A DNA stretch of 64,000 nt from Lycocorax pyrrhopterus obiensis (GCA_014706295.1 JACSVZ010000002.1:131697431-131761430), one strand, 5' to 3'; counted from the stretch's first letter, positions 14,096 to 26,036 are shown. The notes: generated by a model from the sequence alone, not told the origin. Numbers and translations: made by a program.

Positions 14096-14212
14096 AATAA
14101 CACCAGAGTGCATCTGGCTGTTACAGAGCCAGCAGAGAGCGAGAAAGTCCTTCTTTCTTCCCATCAGCTGTAGATCTGCCCTTTTGGTTTTCAAATTTCC
14201 TTCTCCCCTCCA

Positions 14213-14239
14213 CCCCCCCCCGCCCCCCCGCCCCCCCGC
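14213..14239. repeat. C-rich low-complexity tract (G-quadruplex on minus strand)
   Basis: Runs of 9, 7 and 7 cytosines are separated by single guanines. Read on the minus strand, the three long G-runs can supply the four G-tracts of a quadruplex; the plus strand could form an i-motif. It lies ~335 bp upstream of the GGGGCC tract, at the left edge of the same CpG-rich domain. A ten-A run follows near 14,300. Confidence 0.85.
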
Positions 14240-14314
14240 TTTTTAAAATTTTTCATTTTCCTTACTGAATTTTCCGGGAAGATGTCAATTTTTATGTAAA
14301 AAAAAAAGCTGCCC

Positions 14315-14930
14315 TGCTCGCCTCAGGTGAGAGGCGCACTCCTGACGGAGGGATGCAGGCCGCCCGCAGGCCGCCCGCAGCCCGGCCCTTACTCACGAGG
14401 CACTCTGGCGCCCTTGATCCTGTGGGTTTTATCCCTCCGTTGTTCCCAGCCCCTCCGCTCCCTCTCCCGGCGGAGCCCTCGCTGTCCCTGACCCGCAGCC
14501 CCCTCACAGCCCCGCTCCCCGCCGCGGGGACCATTGGGCCGCGCTCGCAGCCGCGAGATGGCGGCGTTGCGCCGCCGGGGCCGGGGCCGGGGCCGGGGCC
14601 GGGGCCGGGGCCGGGGCCGGGGCCGGGGCCGGGGCCGGGGCCGGGGCCGGGGCCGGGGCCGGGGCCGGGGCCGGGGCCGGGGCCGGGGCCGGGGCCGGGG
14701 CCGGGGCCGGGGCCGGGGCCGGGGCCGGGGCCGGGGCCGCCATGGCGCCGCAACACGGGCCGCTCGCTCCGCCTCACGGAGCTGCGCGGGGCCGGGCGGG
14801 ATCCCGGGAGCTGAGCCTTGGGAAGAAGCAGGAAATGGCTGCGCCTGGGTGCACGGGAGCGCCTGAGCGCCCAGCCGAGCCCGATTCAGCCACCCCGGAC
14901 CGTCCTCTTCCGCAGCTGGTCCACTAAAAA
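14315..14930. promoter_or_regulatory. CpG island around a GGGGCC repeat, candidate promoter
   Basis: G+C and CpG rise sharply from about 14,315 and fall abruptly after 14,925, where AT-rich DNA resumes. Even outside the hexamer repeat, both flanks are CpG-dense. A YY1-like sequence, GAGATGGCGGCG (14555-14566), sits just left of the repeat; YY1 sites in this form are common just downstream of transcription starts. A donor-like CAG|GTGAGA lies at 14325-14333 and an acceptor-like pyrimidine stretch ending CAG near 14,915, neither verifiable. An 11-bp unit, GCCGCCCGCAG, is tandemly duplicated near 14,358-14,380. No known gene was recognised. It could be the promoter of an unannotated non-coding transcript, or simply GC-rich repeat-driven sequence. 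Confidence 0.5.
14577..14738. repeat. Perfect (GGGGCC)27 hexanucleotide repeat
   Basis: Twenty-seven uninterrupted copies of GGGGCC fill these 162 bases with no mismatch. This is the same unit that is expanded in human C9orf72, but the surrounding sequence shows no C9orf72 homology that I can recognise and the locus is different. Because the unit is six bases, every frame stays open through it: plus-strand frames encode Gly-Pro, Gly-Arg and Gly-Ala dipeptides, and minus-strand frames encode Gly-Pro, Pro-Arg and Pro-Ala. The G-rich plus strand is a strong quadruplex former. The purity suggests a young or actively changing array; the copy number in the assembly may differ from that in the animal. 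Confidence 0.97.
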
Positions 14931-17900
14931 CAACTAATATCATTTAATCTTCTTGCTTCATGAAAATAGTGTTACTTGGACCAAGTGTCTCCTTTTCCAT
15001 AATAAATCACATACGTTTTTGTTTCACGTAATTTTTTAAAAAATAAAAATGGAGTTGGTTTCAGCCTATATACCTGCATTCTCTCTTTCTTATCATGTAT
15101 CTTCTTAACAATACAGTTGCCTTCATCTCACTGGCTTTTCTCTGAGTAATAGGCATTACTCCGACATACTTGCTTTTCCTGCTCTGTGCATAAGCTGCTT
15201 TCCCATAGTTGTGGTTTTTGACTCATAGCTTGAGCCTGCAGCTGCTGGATCTCTTGTAAATGGCAGCGAGTGGCATCTTTCCTGCTGACAGCAATTCAGG
15301 AGTCACATAAACCCATGGCTGGACACAGGATTAAAACCAGAACAAAAGAGGCATTGAATAGTGTGACGCAAGGGTTACTCTCCTTTGGAAAATCTGAAGG
15401 GCAGGTACCATCAACTCCAGGATTGAGCTGGTGCCAACTGGCCACAGATTTTATGTACCTGTGCTGTGGTTTGGCTGAGTCAAAATTCAAGCTTTGTCAG
15501 TCAAAAGCAATTCTTTTTGTGAGGTGGGAGAAACAATGGCTGGAGTCCTGTGAACGTCTGGGACAGAGGTTGCCAAACATGTAGCTAAATTTGAGAGTAT
15601 TTCTGCCTTTCTGAAAAGTGCAGCTGTTTGCAAATGCTGTAGAAAGTTTCAGCTTTGGGAATAGTGAGTAGAAGAGGGTTTTGGACAATTCATTGCAGTC
15701 TACAGGGGCACTTGGCCAAAAGAACACTTTAAAAAATGTAGCCCAGTAGCTGATAATCCATCTAATTTAAAAATTTGTGAGAGCAATGAAGCATCCTCAT
15801 TTTTTATACAAAGCTAGTGCCAAACTCAGCTTTTGTAGGATCATTATTTACTTTTATATTGCCATCAGAAGAGAGAGAGGTGTGGTGATGGAGTAAGTCC
15901 TATTACAGTCAGTCCATCAATTCTCCACTGTCTGAACCATACTGTCTTCTATGCAGCTGTAAGATTTCTTTGGAAGTTGGTTCTTCAAAGTGTGCAAGAA
16001 TATTTTTATTCCTTCATTCAGAACTGAGATGAGAGAGCAGCAGATGATGATGGCTACAGGATCATCTACGCAGAGGGCATGGTTTTAGGATGAAATCCTC
16101 TTGCAAACACGACCCCTCTGTAAAATGGGCTGGTGAACACTTAGACAACTGTTTTCTGGTTCAAGACATAGCTGAGTGCCTTCCTTTGTCAAAGATTGGT
16201 TTCTTCCATAATCTTAGAGAAAGAACTGCTATAATAATTGTCACCAGTTTGATTTTTGTTGTTTTTTACACAGAAAGTATTTAATACAAAACAGTTCCAG
16301 CTGTGGACTATAATGCACCTGCACACAGAGTGTGTATAGAGGTGAAGGCTGACAGCTCTGAAGGAGATTGTGTGTATGCTGCTGGGAACAAAAGTCTTAG
16401 AATGGCCCATTTCCAAAATAGGATTGTTTGAAAGTATCGGTATCATATTGCACCCCATATTATCCTATATTACTAATCAAATATATGTATGTGTTTTTTG
16501 ATTAGAAAGACTACTTGCATATAAAGTTGCACAAATTTAAATCAGGGGTAGCCAGTTCAATTCTGTTTGGCAGGAGAGTGTGGGAAAGTGACAGAGCCTG
16601 CTGCTTCAGGATGAGCAAACAGAAGAGTCTTAGTGTTGGCAATCATTTGTGTGTCCATTTGGCCAAAAAGGTAGCCCTTGACTGTGGAGGCTGGTAATTA
16701 ATGCCAGTAGGAGTTGTTACAAAGCTCCAGTGTCCCATGCCTTTCTCTGTGGGATGGAATATGGTGGATGAAATATGACTTGTATTTTGAACCCAGCTCC
16801 TAACCCACTGAAGTCCAAAGCACTTGGAGGAGATACCAATTGTTTGTGCATCTGGTAGGATCTGTAAGTAAAATGTTTTCAAGTGACAGGCTCAAACAGG
16901 GTGAAGAGCTCCAGAATACTTGGCAAGGGTTAAGGGAAGCAGTGGCTCTAGAAGGAGATGGGGGCTTTCACTCTGCTTCTACTTCCTTTCCTTTCTTTTG
17001 CATTAATTGCAGGTTATTGCTTACTGGCCTTTAGAGCAGATCTGCAGCATCACCAACTGCTCTTCAATTGAGCTCTTTTTTGGAAGAGAGGATGGTTGGC
17101 ACAAAGCTGTTGCAGTGCTGAAAGCACATCCATCACACAAGCACACATGGCTCCTATGGCCATGGCAAGATTGCCAGGTGGGAAAGAGAGCATCAACTAA
17201 TGCAAAGGACCTCTGGAGATGGACAAGGCCACCCTGCTGTCTCACAGGGAGGAGAGCAATGCATAAACATCTTTTCTCCTGCACCTACAAAGCAGGAAAT
17301 AGAAATCTTGCCCCATAGGCCACCGTGCTACTCTTTTGTTTTTTCTCTGGCAGGCATTATCTGTAGGTGTGAACATTAATTTCCTATAGGATGTATTTTC
17401 TGGCAGCTGTTCCCTGGTACTCAGAGAGGGGAAAGACAGTTCATTTACAAGTGCTTTCAAATAATCTTATGGGGAGTCCGGCTATATGTATGCAAAAACT
17501 GTAACGGTAGTTGCATGCTTAAATCACACAGGTCTTTATAAAGGAAATGATACATTACCCCCATTTTAGGTGGATCAGATGTGTTTGTGCTCATCAACAA
17601 AACATGCCCAGGCTCGCTGTTGAGCACAGAGGCTGGCATGGGGCAGGCTGTGTTCCCTGAGTTTCCCTCCAAAGTGGAGGGGCTGCCTCTTCATGTCTGC
17701 TGGGGATGGCCTTGGGTTGCGTTGACTCTTGAGCTGTGTGGGGAATTGTCTGGGACACCGCCAGTTGGCTTCAGCGAAACTGATGCCAAGGATTATGTCA
17801 ACAGTTTATACAGGATTGAATTCCAATGCCCTGGAACATCCCCCTGGCAGGGTTTAATTTATACAATAGACCTAGCCAGAGAAAAATGAAGTGCTTTTCC

Positions 17901-18523
17901 CAAGGTCACGCAGAATGTTTTGAGGCTTAATCTAGGGAGATCCCTTGAAAGATACAGTTCCCTGGTCCACAGTACACCAAATATGTCACAGATCTTGTTT
18001 GTGTGCCTAGGCTTTAGTATGAGAGGTGCTGTGACACAGAAAGCCATTTTTCATATTGTTTCTTTTCTCAGCTTGGAAACACACAGCAAACAAAATGAAC
18101 TCTTGGGATTGAAAGCAGCAGAATTACACCAGGGCTAAATTAGGTTGTTACATGAACCATCTTTTAGGAAAAGGGATTTATTGAACTCTCCTGAGGCAGT
18201 ATATACGTTTGTCTTTAACACCTAAGCTCCAGTGCTTAAAACCAGGCATATAACCCATGATTTGAAACACCCTGGCAGAATGACAATATTTGTCTTCTCA
18301 TATTTAGTTTGGGTTCATTTAAAATTACACTTAATGCCATTTCTAATTCCTATCCCAATAAACCAAGACTACACATTGCTGTTATGATATGAAACTCTTG
18401 GGTATCTGTTTTAGTAGCAACTTTCAGTGAAAGCCAGAGTGCTTGAAATTGGATTTTGGTGAAATATATGTGCCTTACCTCCAGAAAGTAATCCAAAAGG
18501 CATTCTCTTCAGCGTAGCCTAAC
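14931..18523. other. Intergenic DNA, no gene recognised
   Basis: AT-leaning sequence after the CpG island, with no coding exon, RNA gene or retroelement end recognised. Open frames are all near 100 codons or less and unrelated to known families. Confidence 0.55.
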
Positions 18524-18651
18524 TCTATTAGCTCCTGGTGCTAATAACGCCAAGGCTGTGGATTTGATCCCCATATGGGCCATTCACTTAAGAGTTGGAC
18601 TTGATGACCTTGTGGGTCCTTTCCGACTGAGAATATTCTGTGATTCTGTAA
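18524..18651 (+). mobile_element. tRNA-Ile-derived SINE with CR1-like tail (TguSINE1-type)
   Basis: The left part matches the 3' half of a tRNA-Ile gene: GGTGCTAATAACGCCAAGG (from 18537) covers the AAT anticodon region. A degraded B box, GATTTGATCC, follows at 18561-18570, then a GGGCCA-like acceptor end (18577-18582). It runs on into AGAGTTGGACTTGATGACC and ends in the CR1 3' motif ATTCTGTGATTCTGTA. A tRNA-Ile head on a CR1 tail is the structure of TguSINE1 of passerine birds, copied by CR1 machinery. The D-arm region is shortened or missing (ATTAGCTCCTGGTG), so it is a decayed copy and not a working tRNA gene. Confidence 0.85.
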
Positions 18652-21600
18652 AGTACCTGTATTCCCTAGGCATGCAGGAAATGAAGGGAATGTACTGAGA
18701 AAGTAGGCACATATAAACTCCCTCAACATCTAGACTTTTAGCATGAATAAACCTGAAATCCACCATTTTACAGTCTGGTTTTGCCTGTATGCACATCTCT
18801 GAGATCACCACAAAGCACTGTAGCTGCCATCATTAGGATGTGGCCCTTATTGGTGGCACTTCCACTTGCCGCTCAAGCATAATGGCTGACATCCTTGGTT
18901 AGTGTTGGGAAGCACCTGGATCCAATACTCCTCCCATCCCAAAGGCATTCAGACCCACGGTTTTCATTACAATTTGTATTCTCTAACCACCAGGACTGGG
19001 GCTGGCAAAAGCAGAGCTGGGCCCAGACAGGAAGGCAGATCTGGAGCAGGAAGAGAGAACAAGCCTGAGGGTGTATATGTAAATGGGCAGAGGAAAGCCT
19101 GGATTGTGATCATGCTGAGGAGGGGGAACTGAGAGGTAGCCTTCCACTTTGTGGGCAAGTGCTCACCAGTCACTAAATTATCATGGAATGGGGTGCTAGT
19201 CACCTCTGCCTTCTCCTTTGGCTTCCTTTTGGGAAAAGCAGTGCTCAGCTCAGCCAAGTATCTCCTTCAGGAGAAGACTCTGAACTTCCAGAAGGCAAAG
19301 AAGTGCAGGAAAGAGGAGAGGGTCAGGATCTCAGGCTGTGCCTTGTAATCCTAGTTCAGTGCATGGGATCACTGCATCACCTCCATTACAGGAACAGAAG
19401 CCTGGCCCTCTAGTTGTGTCCTGGTCTTTTTTATGAGCTGCTATGGTAATTCTTGTTGGGTTTCTACGCCACCACATGAGGAGGATTCTGCTTTCCAAGT
19501 AGCACATAGTGGTGGTTCAGCTGAGAACTTCAGCTTATGACTGACCCCCTGGAGAACAGAAACCCCCTGTCTGACATTGCCCCATCGGGGAGCTGGTGAC
19601 TGTCTTTCCTGACATGGGTCAGAGGTCTAGAGCTATTATAAATTAATTTGAATTAAAGGTGTAGACTTTGTGTAATTGCTGGAAAAAATAATTGATGTCT
19701 TGACACATTATGTTGTTTTATGGCTTTATTTGCCTTTCCCTTTCACACACAAGCATGGGCATGCTTATAAAAATGCCCAGATCCTGGACCTCAGCAAGCC
19801 TCAGTACTTTATTAATTGTGTCCAGCTTTGGGCTGAAGAAATCCTGAAGGATAGCACTTCCACTGAAATATCTCTACCAAGCCTTTAGAGTGGTAAAAAA
19901 CATACAATACCATCTCCCTGTGGATGCTCCAGAAAAATTTGACTGATATTTTTTGGTTATGACTTGTGTCCTTGTATGTATTGGAGAAAGTCCATGCATG
20001 CTCTATTCAGATTTAAGCTACAGGGAGGCTCCAACAGAAATGACAGATAACATCATCTTCTTGAGAACTTCTGTCAGGTGTTATTCCCCATTCAGGTTTG
20101 TGGACATGTTTATGTGTTTGGTGCTGCTGCAGGTTGGTTGATTTTTTATGCTTATTGTGGTATATGTCTTTTTAATTGGGTGTTAAAATGCAAGCAAGAT
20201 TAGATTAAGCTAGTAATTACTGGAGGGTGATTTGCTGAACTTAAAGTAAATTAATAATCATATGGTAGTGGTTCTCCTGGCAAGAAGGACTTCTCTTTTT
20301 TGTCTGTGTCATCAATGCAGTCAGCATACAGGATTCTATTTTTCAGCTGTGGGGGTGTTACTGCAAAGTCAGGACACTTGATCTGGTGTCTTGCTATTGG
20401 TTTAGGTGAGCATAAGATAAAATGTTGGTAGATCAAATGAAAAATGGCAATTATTTTCTTCTGCACAGAAGCACTCTCCCTGGAGGACTCATTTCATTCA
20501 GTAATTCAGTTTCATGGGTTTTACTTAAAGAAATGATCTTTCATATATCTCAGTCTTTCACTTGTGGCTAGTTTTGTCTTTGATAAATCATTGAATGAAT
20601 CCATCAGGAACTTAGTGCCACATATAAAAAATTGGTCTGGAGAGAGCTAACACCCAGTTGTGTGATAGCTGGAATAACAATCAATTTACAGCATGCAGAA
20701 GAAAGCAGAATGATCATTAAAACCCCACAGCTTTGGAGTACTGTTGAGTCCTTAGTCCATGCACATCAGCTGAACCCAAATAATCCCTTGGCCCAGCCAC
20801 ACAGAATATCTTCCATTTCTTCCAAGCTTTCAGAATATCACTGACAGCAGCAGCCAGATCCAGTTTGCTACGCTTGCCTACGCAAACATGAAAAAGTGCT
20901 GCTGGTGGATCCCAGTGTGCAGTTTGAGCTCCTTGCTATTTCCCAGCCCAATCCCACTCTAATATCCAGGTGGGATCTTGGCGAGCAGCTGCCTCTAAAT
21001 CTGCTCTGCACCTGTAAGGGTTCAGGTTCCCTCTGCTTTTTGTCTTGCTATAGATGAAGTTGCCCGGTCATTAAAACCAAAACTCCTGGGAATATCCATA
21101 GGCTGTGGTATCTGAAGATACAGAACAAGTCTGCAGTGCAACTACAGCTAATCCTGCTGCAGAGTAGATGATGGACCAGCTGATTTCCTGAGGCTTCTGA
21201 CAACTCTTTGTTTTGTGGTCAGATCACATCTAGGGGAAAAAACACTGTTCTGTGGTTACCATAATATAATGGTCGTCAGACAGAAGGATGATAGTCATCC
21301 AGAAAAGTGTAGGAAAAGAAGTATCCCAAATGCAGCTTGCAGCAACCAGAGATTAGGGTCTAGCTGGTTCAGTTGATGAAATTATGCCAATTTATGCCAT
21401 CTGAGAATCTGGTCCCTGAAGTTTTCATCTGTATTAAGTCCTCAGGGAGAGCATATATTCTGGTAAGGGCATGTTCTCCAGTTGAACAGTGTTAGCAAGA
21501 CAGAGGGATCTGATTGGTCTCAGACCACAGACATATCTTCTCCAAAGACTTTTTCTTCATGTGCTGGATTCCGTTTTTCAATCTTGTTAAATTAACACAT

Positions 21601-22730
21601 ATTATGTTCCTTGCCACCAAACGCTGTACTGGGGGAAACTCCTATTGCTGTGGCCAGCATGGACTGGGGATCACCAGCTGGAATGAAGGCCATAGTTGGA
21701 GCCTAGCCTCCAGAGTGGCCATCATGGGGCACCAGCCTTCTTGCAAAGCACAGAGATATGTAAGATCTGTCCATAAAACTCTTTCTTATACAGGAAGGCA
21801 GCTTGACAGCTTGCTTGGGCAAAGTCAGAGGCAGGTGGATTGGAACTTTGGACACTCCACACCATATTCCATCCTTTTTCAGTCTATCCAAGCTGGCATA
21901 CATAAGTACGAGTTTCACAAGAACTTTATTCTTGTGCTGTTTTCTCTTTGCAAGGTCATTCCCAGCATATTAACTAGCTGTTTAACGAGCTCTTTTTTCT
22001 CTGAAATGCCAAGCTGTGAAAATGTCGAGAAAAACAAGAGCTGTCCCTTGCCACCATATGCAGTGTCTTCTGAGGCAAGATCCTCTTCAAATCTAGCACT
22101 TAGGAGGCATAGTTTTTATGGAGCGACTATGTCCTGGTTGCTGAGGGACTCGAATAAATTGAAAGAAAGTGAGAGAGATCTCAAGATATTTTAGATTAAC
22201 CTTTATAAAGATGAATGTATTTTAAAAGTCATAGTAAAAATGTCAGTAGTTTTGGGACTGTTTGTTCATTGTTTCATTTAAAAGCTGGTAAGCTGAGGTG
22301 GATTTCAGTGCAGTTGTTTAACAATAAATGTTGTTAAAGAAACTCAGAGACAATTGTTTTATTATAGTAGTATTGTCCTGCCTTATTTGAAGTCTGCATT
22401 TTCTGCCTCATTATTGTTTGACATTATCCAAAGAGAACACCAAGAATGATGTATCAGCTCTACTTAAAAAAGTGCAACAGAGAAATCAGTACTTGGGCAA
22501 AATCACTTTTATATTTTTCTACCACTTGGCCATGAGGGAGCTAGTACATTAATTTCACAGCAGGAAGGAAAATGCTCTCTTCTCAATATGTTTTAAGTTT
22601 TCTTTCTAAATAAAGAGTTTTATAGATTATACAGTATCAAAAGTGCTAAAAGGTTCTACTCTATTTTGTGATAGCCAGCTGTAAAATTCAAGCTCATAAT
22701 GAGACGAAGTGAGAATTGTTTTTTTATTTA
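18652..22730. other. Intergenic DNA, no gene recognised
   Basis: No supported gene. A 226-codon open frame (21514-22194, plus) has no recognisable domain, begins and ends without splice or promoter context, and is treated as chance. Confidence 0.55.
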
Positions 22731-22993
22731 GAATCATAGAATCATAGAATCTGCTGAGTTGGAAGGCACCCACAAGGATCATCGAGTCCAACTCCTGGCC
22801 CTGCGCAGGACACCCCAAGAATCACACCACATGCCTGGGAGTGTTGTCCAAATGCTTCTTGAACTTTGTCAGTCTTGGTGGTCTGACGACTTCCCTGAAG
22901 AGCCTCTTTCAGCTACCCTCTAGGTGAAGAACCTTTTCCTGGTATCTAACCTAAACCTCCACTGCCTCAGCTTCATGCCATTATTGTTTCTAC
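22731..22993 (-). mobile_element. CR1 LINE fragment, minus strand
   Basis: It opens with the reversed CR1 3' end, GAATCATAGAATCATAGAAT, followed by the reversed TTGGACTCGATGATCC block, seen as GGATCATCGAGTCCAACTCC near 22,777-22,796. It continues through TGTCCAAATGCTTCTTGAAC (22,845 on) and CCTTTTCCTGGTATCTAACC near 22,932 into the more internal 3' UTR. The right boundary is approximate and runs into a T-rich stretch. It is non-coding here and 5'-truncated. Confidence 0.95.
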
Positions 22994-25900
22994 CACTGCA
23001 CTTTTTTCTTTTTTTTTTTAACTGCATAAATTATGTTCCATTCAACATGCCAATTATACACGAATAATCTGTCATTTGTTTCTGTTATTGTTGATGTTCG
23101 CTGAATGTTAGAAGGGTTTGCAGTCATAGAAAGTCCTGTCAGTTTAGGAAACAGCAGCTGTATAAATACATGTGGAATGGTTTTGAAGGACTAATCAGTC
23201 TTAAACTGCCCTTCCCAGGCATGCTGCGTTCTGCTATAGGCCCCTGAGGATGCCTTCCTGGGCATTGTGATCTGCAGAACACAGACATAGCTTGAGACTA
23301 AGAAATGTACGACGTGGGGTGAAAGGATGCCACTGCACTGCTCCTGGGGGTCTGATTCCTGGGTGGACCTTGCCCCAGCAGCAGCCAGGTGGTGTCTGGA
23401 AGCAGGCCTGACACTGTTTCTCTAAATTGCTGTGTCAGGAGCCGGTGGAAGAGCTGGGTATGTACAAATGGGCAGAGAGGATGGCACCACAGTGAGGGGC
23501 AGCTGCCTGAGGCAGTGCTCAGTGCTTGGCTGACTGCACACAAAGCTTTGCACAGGCAGCGCTTCCCCGAGCAGCTGCATGCACAGAGGAACCTGGGCTG
23601 GGACATGCTTGGCAAGACTGTAGTTGTCCTCTCCCTTACTCTCCTTTTCCAGTCTTCTGGAAATGTTTACCTGGCAGGCTGGGCCCACCTCTTCATTTTC
23701 GGGTCAGTTGGGGGCATAAGTGATGACAGTCGCTGTCTCCCATACTGCTACCCAGCTGGAGGGGCATACAGGCTTTGCCTGTCTGGGCTGCACCCCTTCC
23801 TGAAGCACGCAACCCCAGGCTTCTCCAGACGGTGGAAACTGATGGTGTGCTAACCACTGGCGCCTGCTATCTTGGCAGATCCCTGTGCTGCTGCTGTGAC
23901 AAATGCCTGTGTGCCCGGGGGGCAGGGCGAGGAGGGCCTCCCCGGGCTGCACCGGTGCTGTACCGCTCTGCAGTGCTGGCCACACGTGTGGTGCACCTGG
24001 CCAGGTGCGTTCTCACAAAGCTGCTCCCAGCGAGCTGCAGAGCCTTAAACCTTGCTCTGTGTCTGCAGCTTACCTACCTACATGCCCTAATCGATATACA
24101 CCATCCTTTTAGTAAGTTGATACAGAGCCTCCCTACTTACCAAACCCAGTACCTATTCCAGCCAGGCTCGCTCTTGCTTGGCAAGGAATGTACACAAGAG
24201 CTTTGCCATGCTGTCTACTTCCAAATGCAGTGTGTGGAAAGCAAACTGTATCCACATATCCCTACGTTCCCCAGAAGTGGTGTGTCTCTGCAATGGAGAG
24301 GCACTGTGGAGGTTGAAGATGCAGCGGTGGCCCTGGTGCAGAAGAGCAGTTCTTCATCTGCAGTAGTATCTGCTCTGCATGGTGGCCAAACTGTACAGAG
24401 AATGTTGTTAAATTTATGGTGTGCACCTGATCAAGAACTCTTCAGCCAAGGAGTTCAAGTCTTTCTAGCTCAGCTAGAGAACAGCTTATGGAGTATGAAG
24501 AAAGATAATCCTTTTAATTGTCTTTTAATGATTGCTAATGTTTCATCTCTATCTAAGATATTTGACTAAGCCCCTTGGGCTCTGAGTTTCATGAGGCAAC
24601 GGGTTCTGTCAGGAAGGAGGCACAGTCCATGCTCCATGGGAGAGCTTCATGGGTGAGGAAGGAGCAAAACAAGGACTTTACTCCTTGTTTTGTTCCTTCT
24701 GTTTTAGGCTGCCTGCATGGACTTCAGCGACTGCAATGTCACAGATACAGAGCAGAGTGGGGAAACAGAGGGAAATTGGGTACCAACTTTTTCTCTTTTT
24801 CCCCTCCTGCTCATGCATTAGATCCATGAATCAGGTGGACATAAAGACTATGCTGAAGGAAAGAGACAGGAGATAACTGAAAATGGGATGAAATACAACA
24901 TGAATTTGCTCAAAGTAGATCATGCCAAATTAACATCATGCCTTTTTTAAGAAGATAGCTGACCTTTTCAGGTAAGACAAATGCAATCTGCACTAAAATG
25001 TTGAAATAAACCAAATAATTTCTTTTTCATATTGGAGAAACATGAATTTTAATATAAGGAAAGCACTGATAAACAGGAAGATATGGTGGGTTATGACTGA
25101 ATGACAACCAATGTGCCTGAAACAAATACTGGTGGAATACCTCCAGGACTGGACTTGGAATGGACCTTATTTAATGCTTTATTCCCAACTGTGTCACCAG
25201 AAGTGAAAAGGAGGCAGTAACATAAACTGATGGCACAAGGCTGGTAACAGAAATGAGGTGAAATGTAGTAGTGGATGTAGTAGGAATAGTGTAAATGCTA
25301 TGGGCTTTGGACTGGCTGCTGTAAGGATGAAGATGTTCAGCTCTTGGGTACCACTTGCTGTGAATACAGACATTTACCAGGGGAAGGAGATGACTGGCTG
25401 GATGGGAGTGTGTCTCACTGGAGCTGGTGCATGAGCTGCATCATGCTGCATTAGTCAGTCACAGCATGACTGAGCCACTGATGCACAGGAAGCATTGTTC
25501 TAGTGTGTGTAACATGTAAGGCTGACCAACAAAGCAAGGGCAGGTTTAATGCCCTGGTTCAGGGCTCTTTTGAATGTCAGCTGGAAAGCTGTGTTTGCCT
25601 GCATTCCCAAGGGATTTTTGAAGGTGCAGAGAAGAGCATCACAAATGAGCAGGGGATGGAAAAGCCTATGTTATGAGAGGAGAGTCAAGTGTCAGATTTG
25701 TTTCAGCTAGCAGGATGAGGTGAAGGGGAATGTGGCTGCTGCCCAGCAAAGGGTCTGGGCATTTCGTAGTCTGGACAGAGGTTAGACCAAAGGTAAAAGA
25801 CAGCTGCCCACAGATGACTCCAGACCCCAGATTAGCAGATGTGGTGCCCCATAGGCTTGCTTTCTAACAGTGTGGGGTAAGCAGCCTAACATGTTTTAAA

Positions 25901-26036
25901 TAGTGCCTGATTCGTTTATGTTTGTATTACATATTTACCTAAGATAACTTACAATGGGGCTCAGGGCAGAGGTACCAACCTGCCATACTTCTTCCAGTTC
26001 TTTGTGAGTTGATGTTATTTCAGATTGGGTGAAATT
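22994..26036. other. Intergenic DNA with the longest unexplained open frame
   Basis: Includes 23,300-24,570, where a 264-codon frame (23775-24569, plus) stays open. Its translation has no recognisable domain, signal peptide or repeat, and other frames nearby are also long because the region is GC-richer. A near-perfect hairpin (11-bp stem, 6-nt loop) lies at 24665-24692. No gene call is supported. Confidence 0.5.

Noticed and set aside
14353..14814. Dipeptide-repeat open frames through the GGGGCC array taken as protein genes
   Set aside because: Any six-base repeat without a stop stays open in all frames; there is no evidence of translation. Reported only as a repeat and a hypothesis.
14742..14927. 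61-codon frame after GCCGCCATGG
   Set aside because: The Kozak match is excellent, but the peptide is not recognised and transcription is not shown; the context may simply come from the GGGGCC repeat edge.
18537..18582. tRNA-Ile gene
   Set aside because: D-arm sequence is missing, the B box is degraded and a CR1 tail follows; this is the head of a SINE.
21514..22194. 226-codon open frame
   Set aside because: No domain or known family; flanks lack splice or promoter signals; a frame of this length is possible by chance in 64 kb on six frames.
23775..24569. 264-codon open frame, among the longest in the window
   Set aside because: No recognisable domain, composition or homologue; neighbouring frames are also long; no promoter or splice context. 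Treated as chance.
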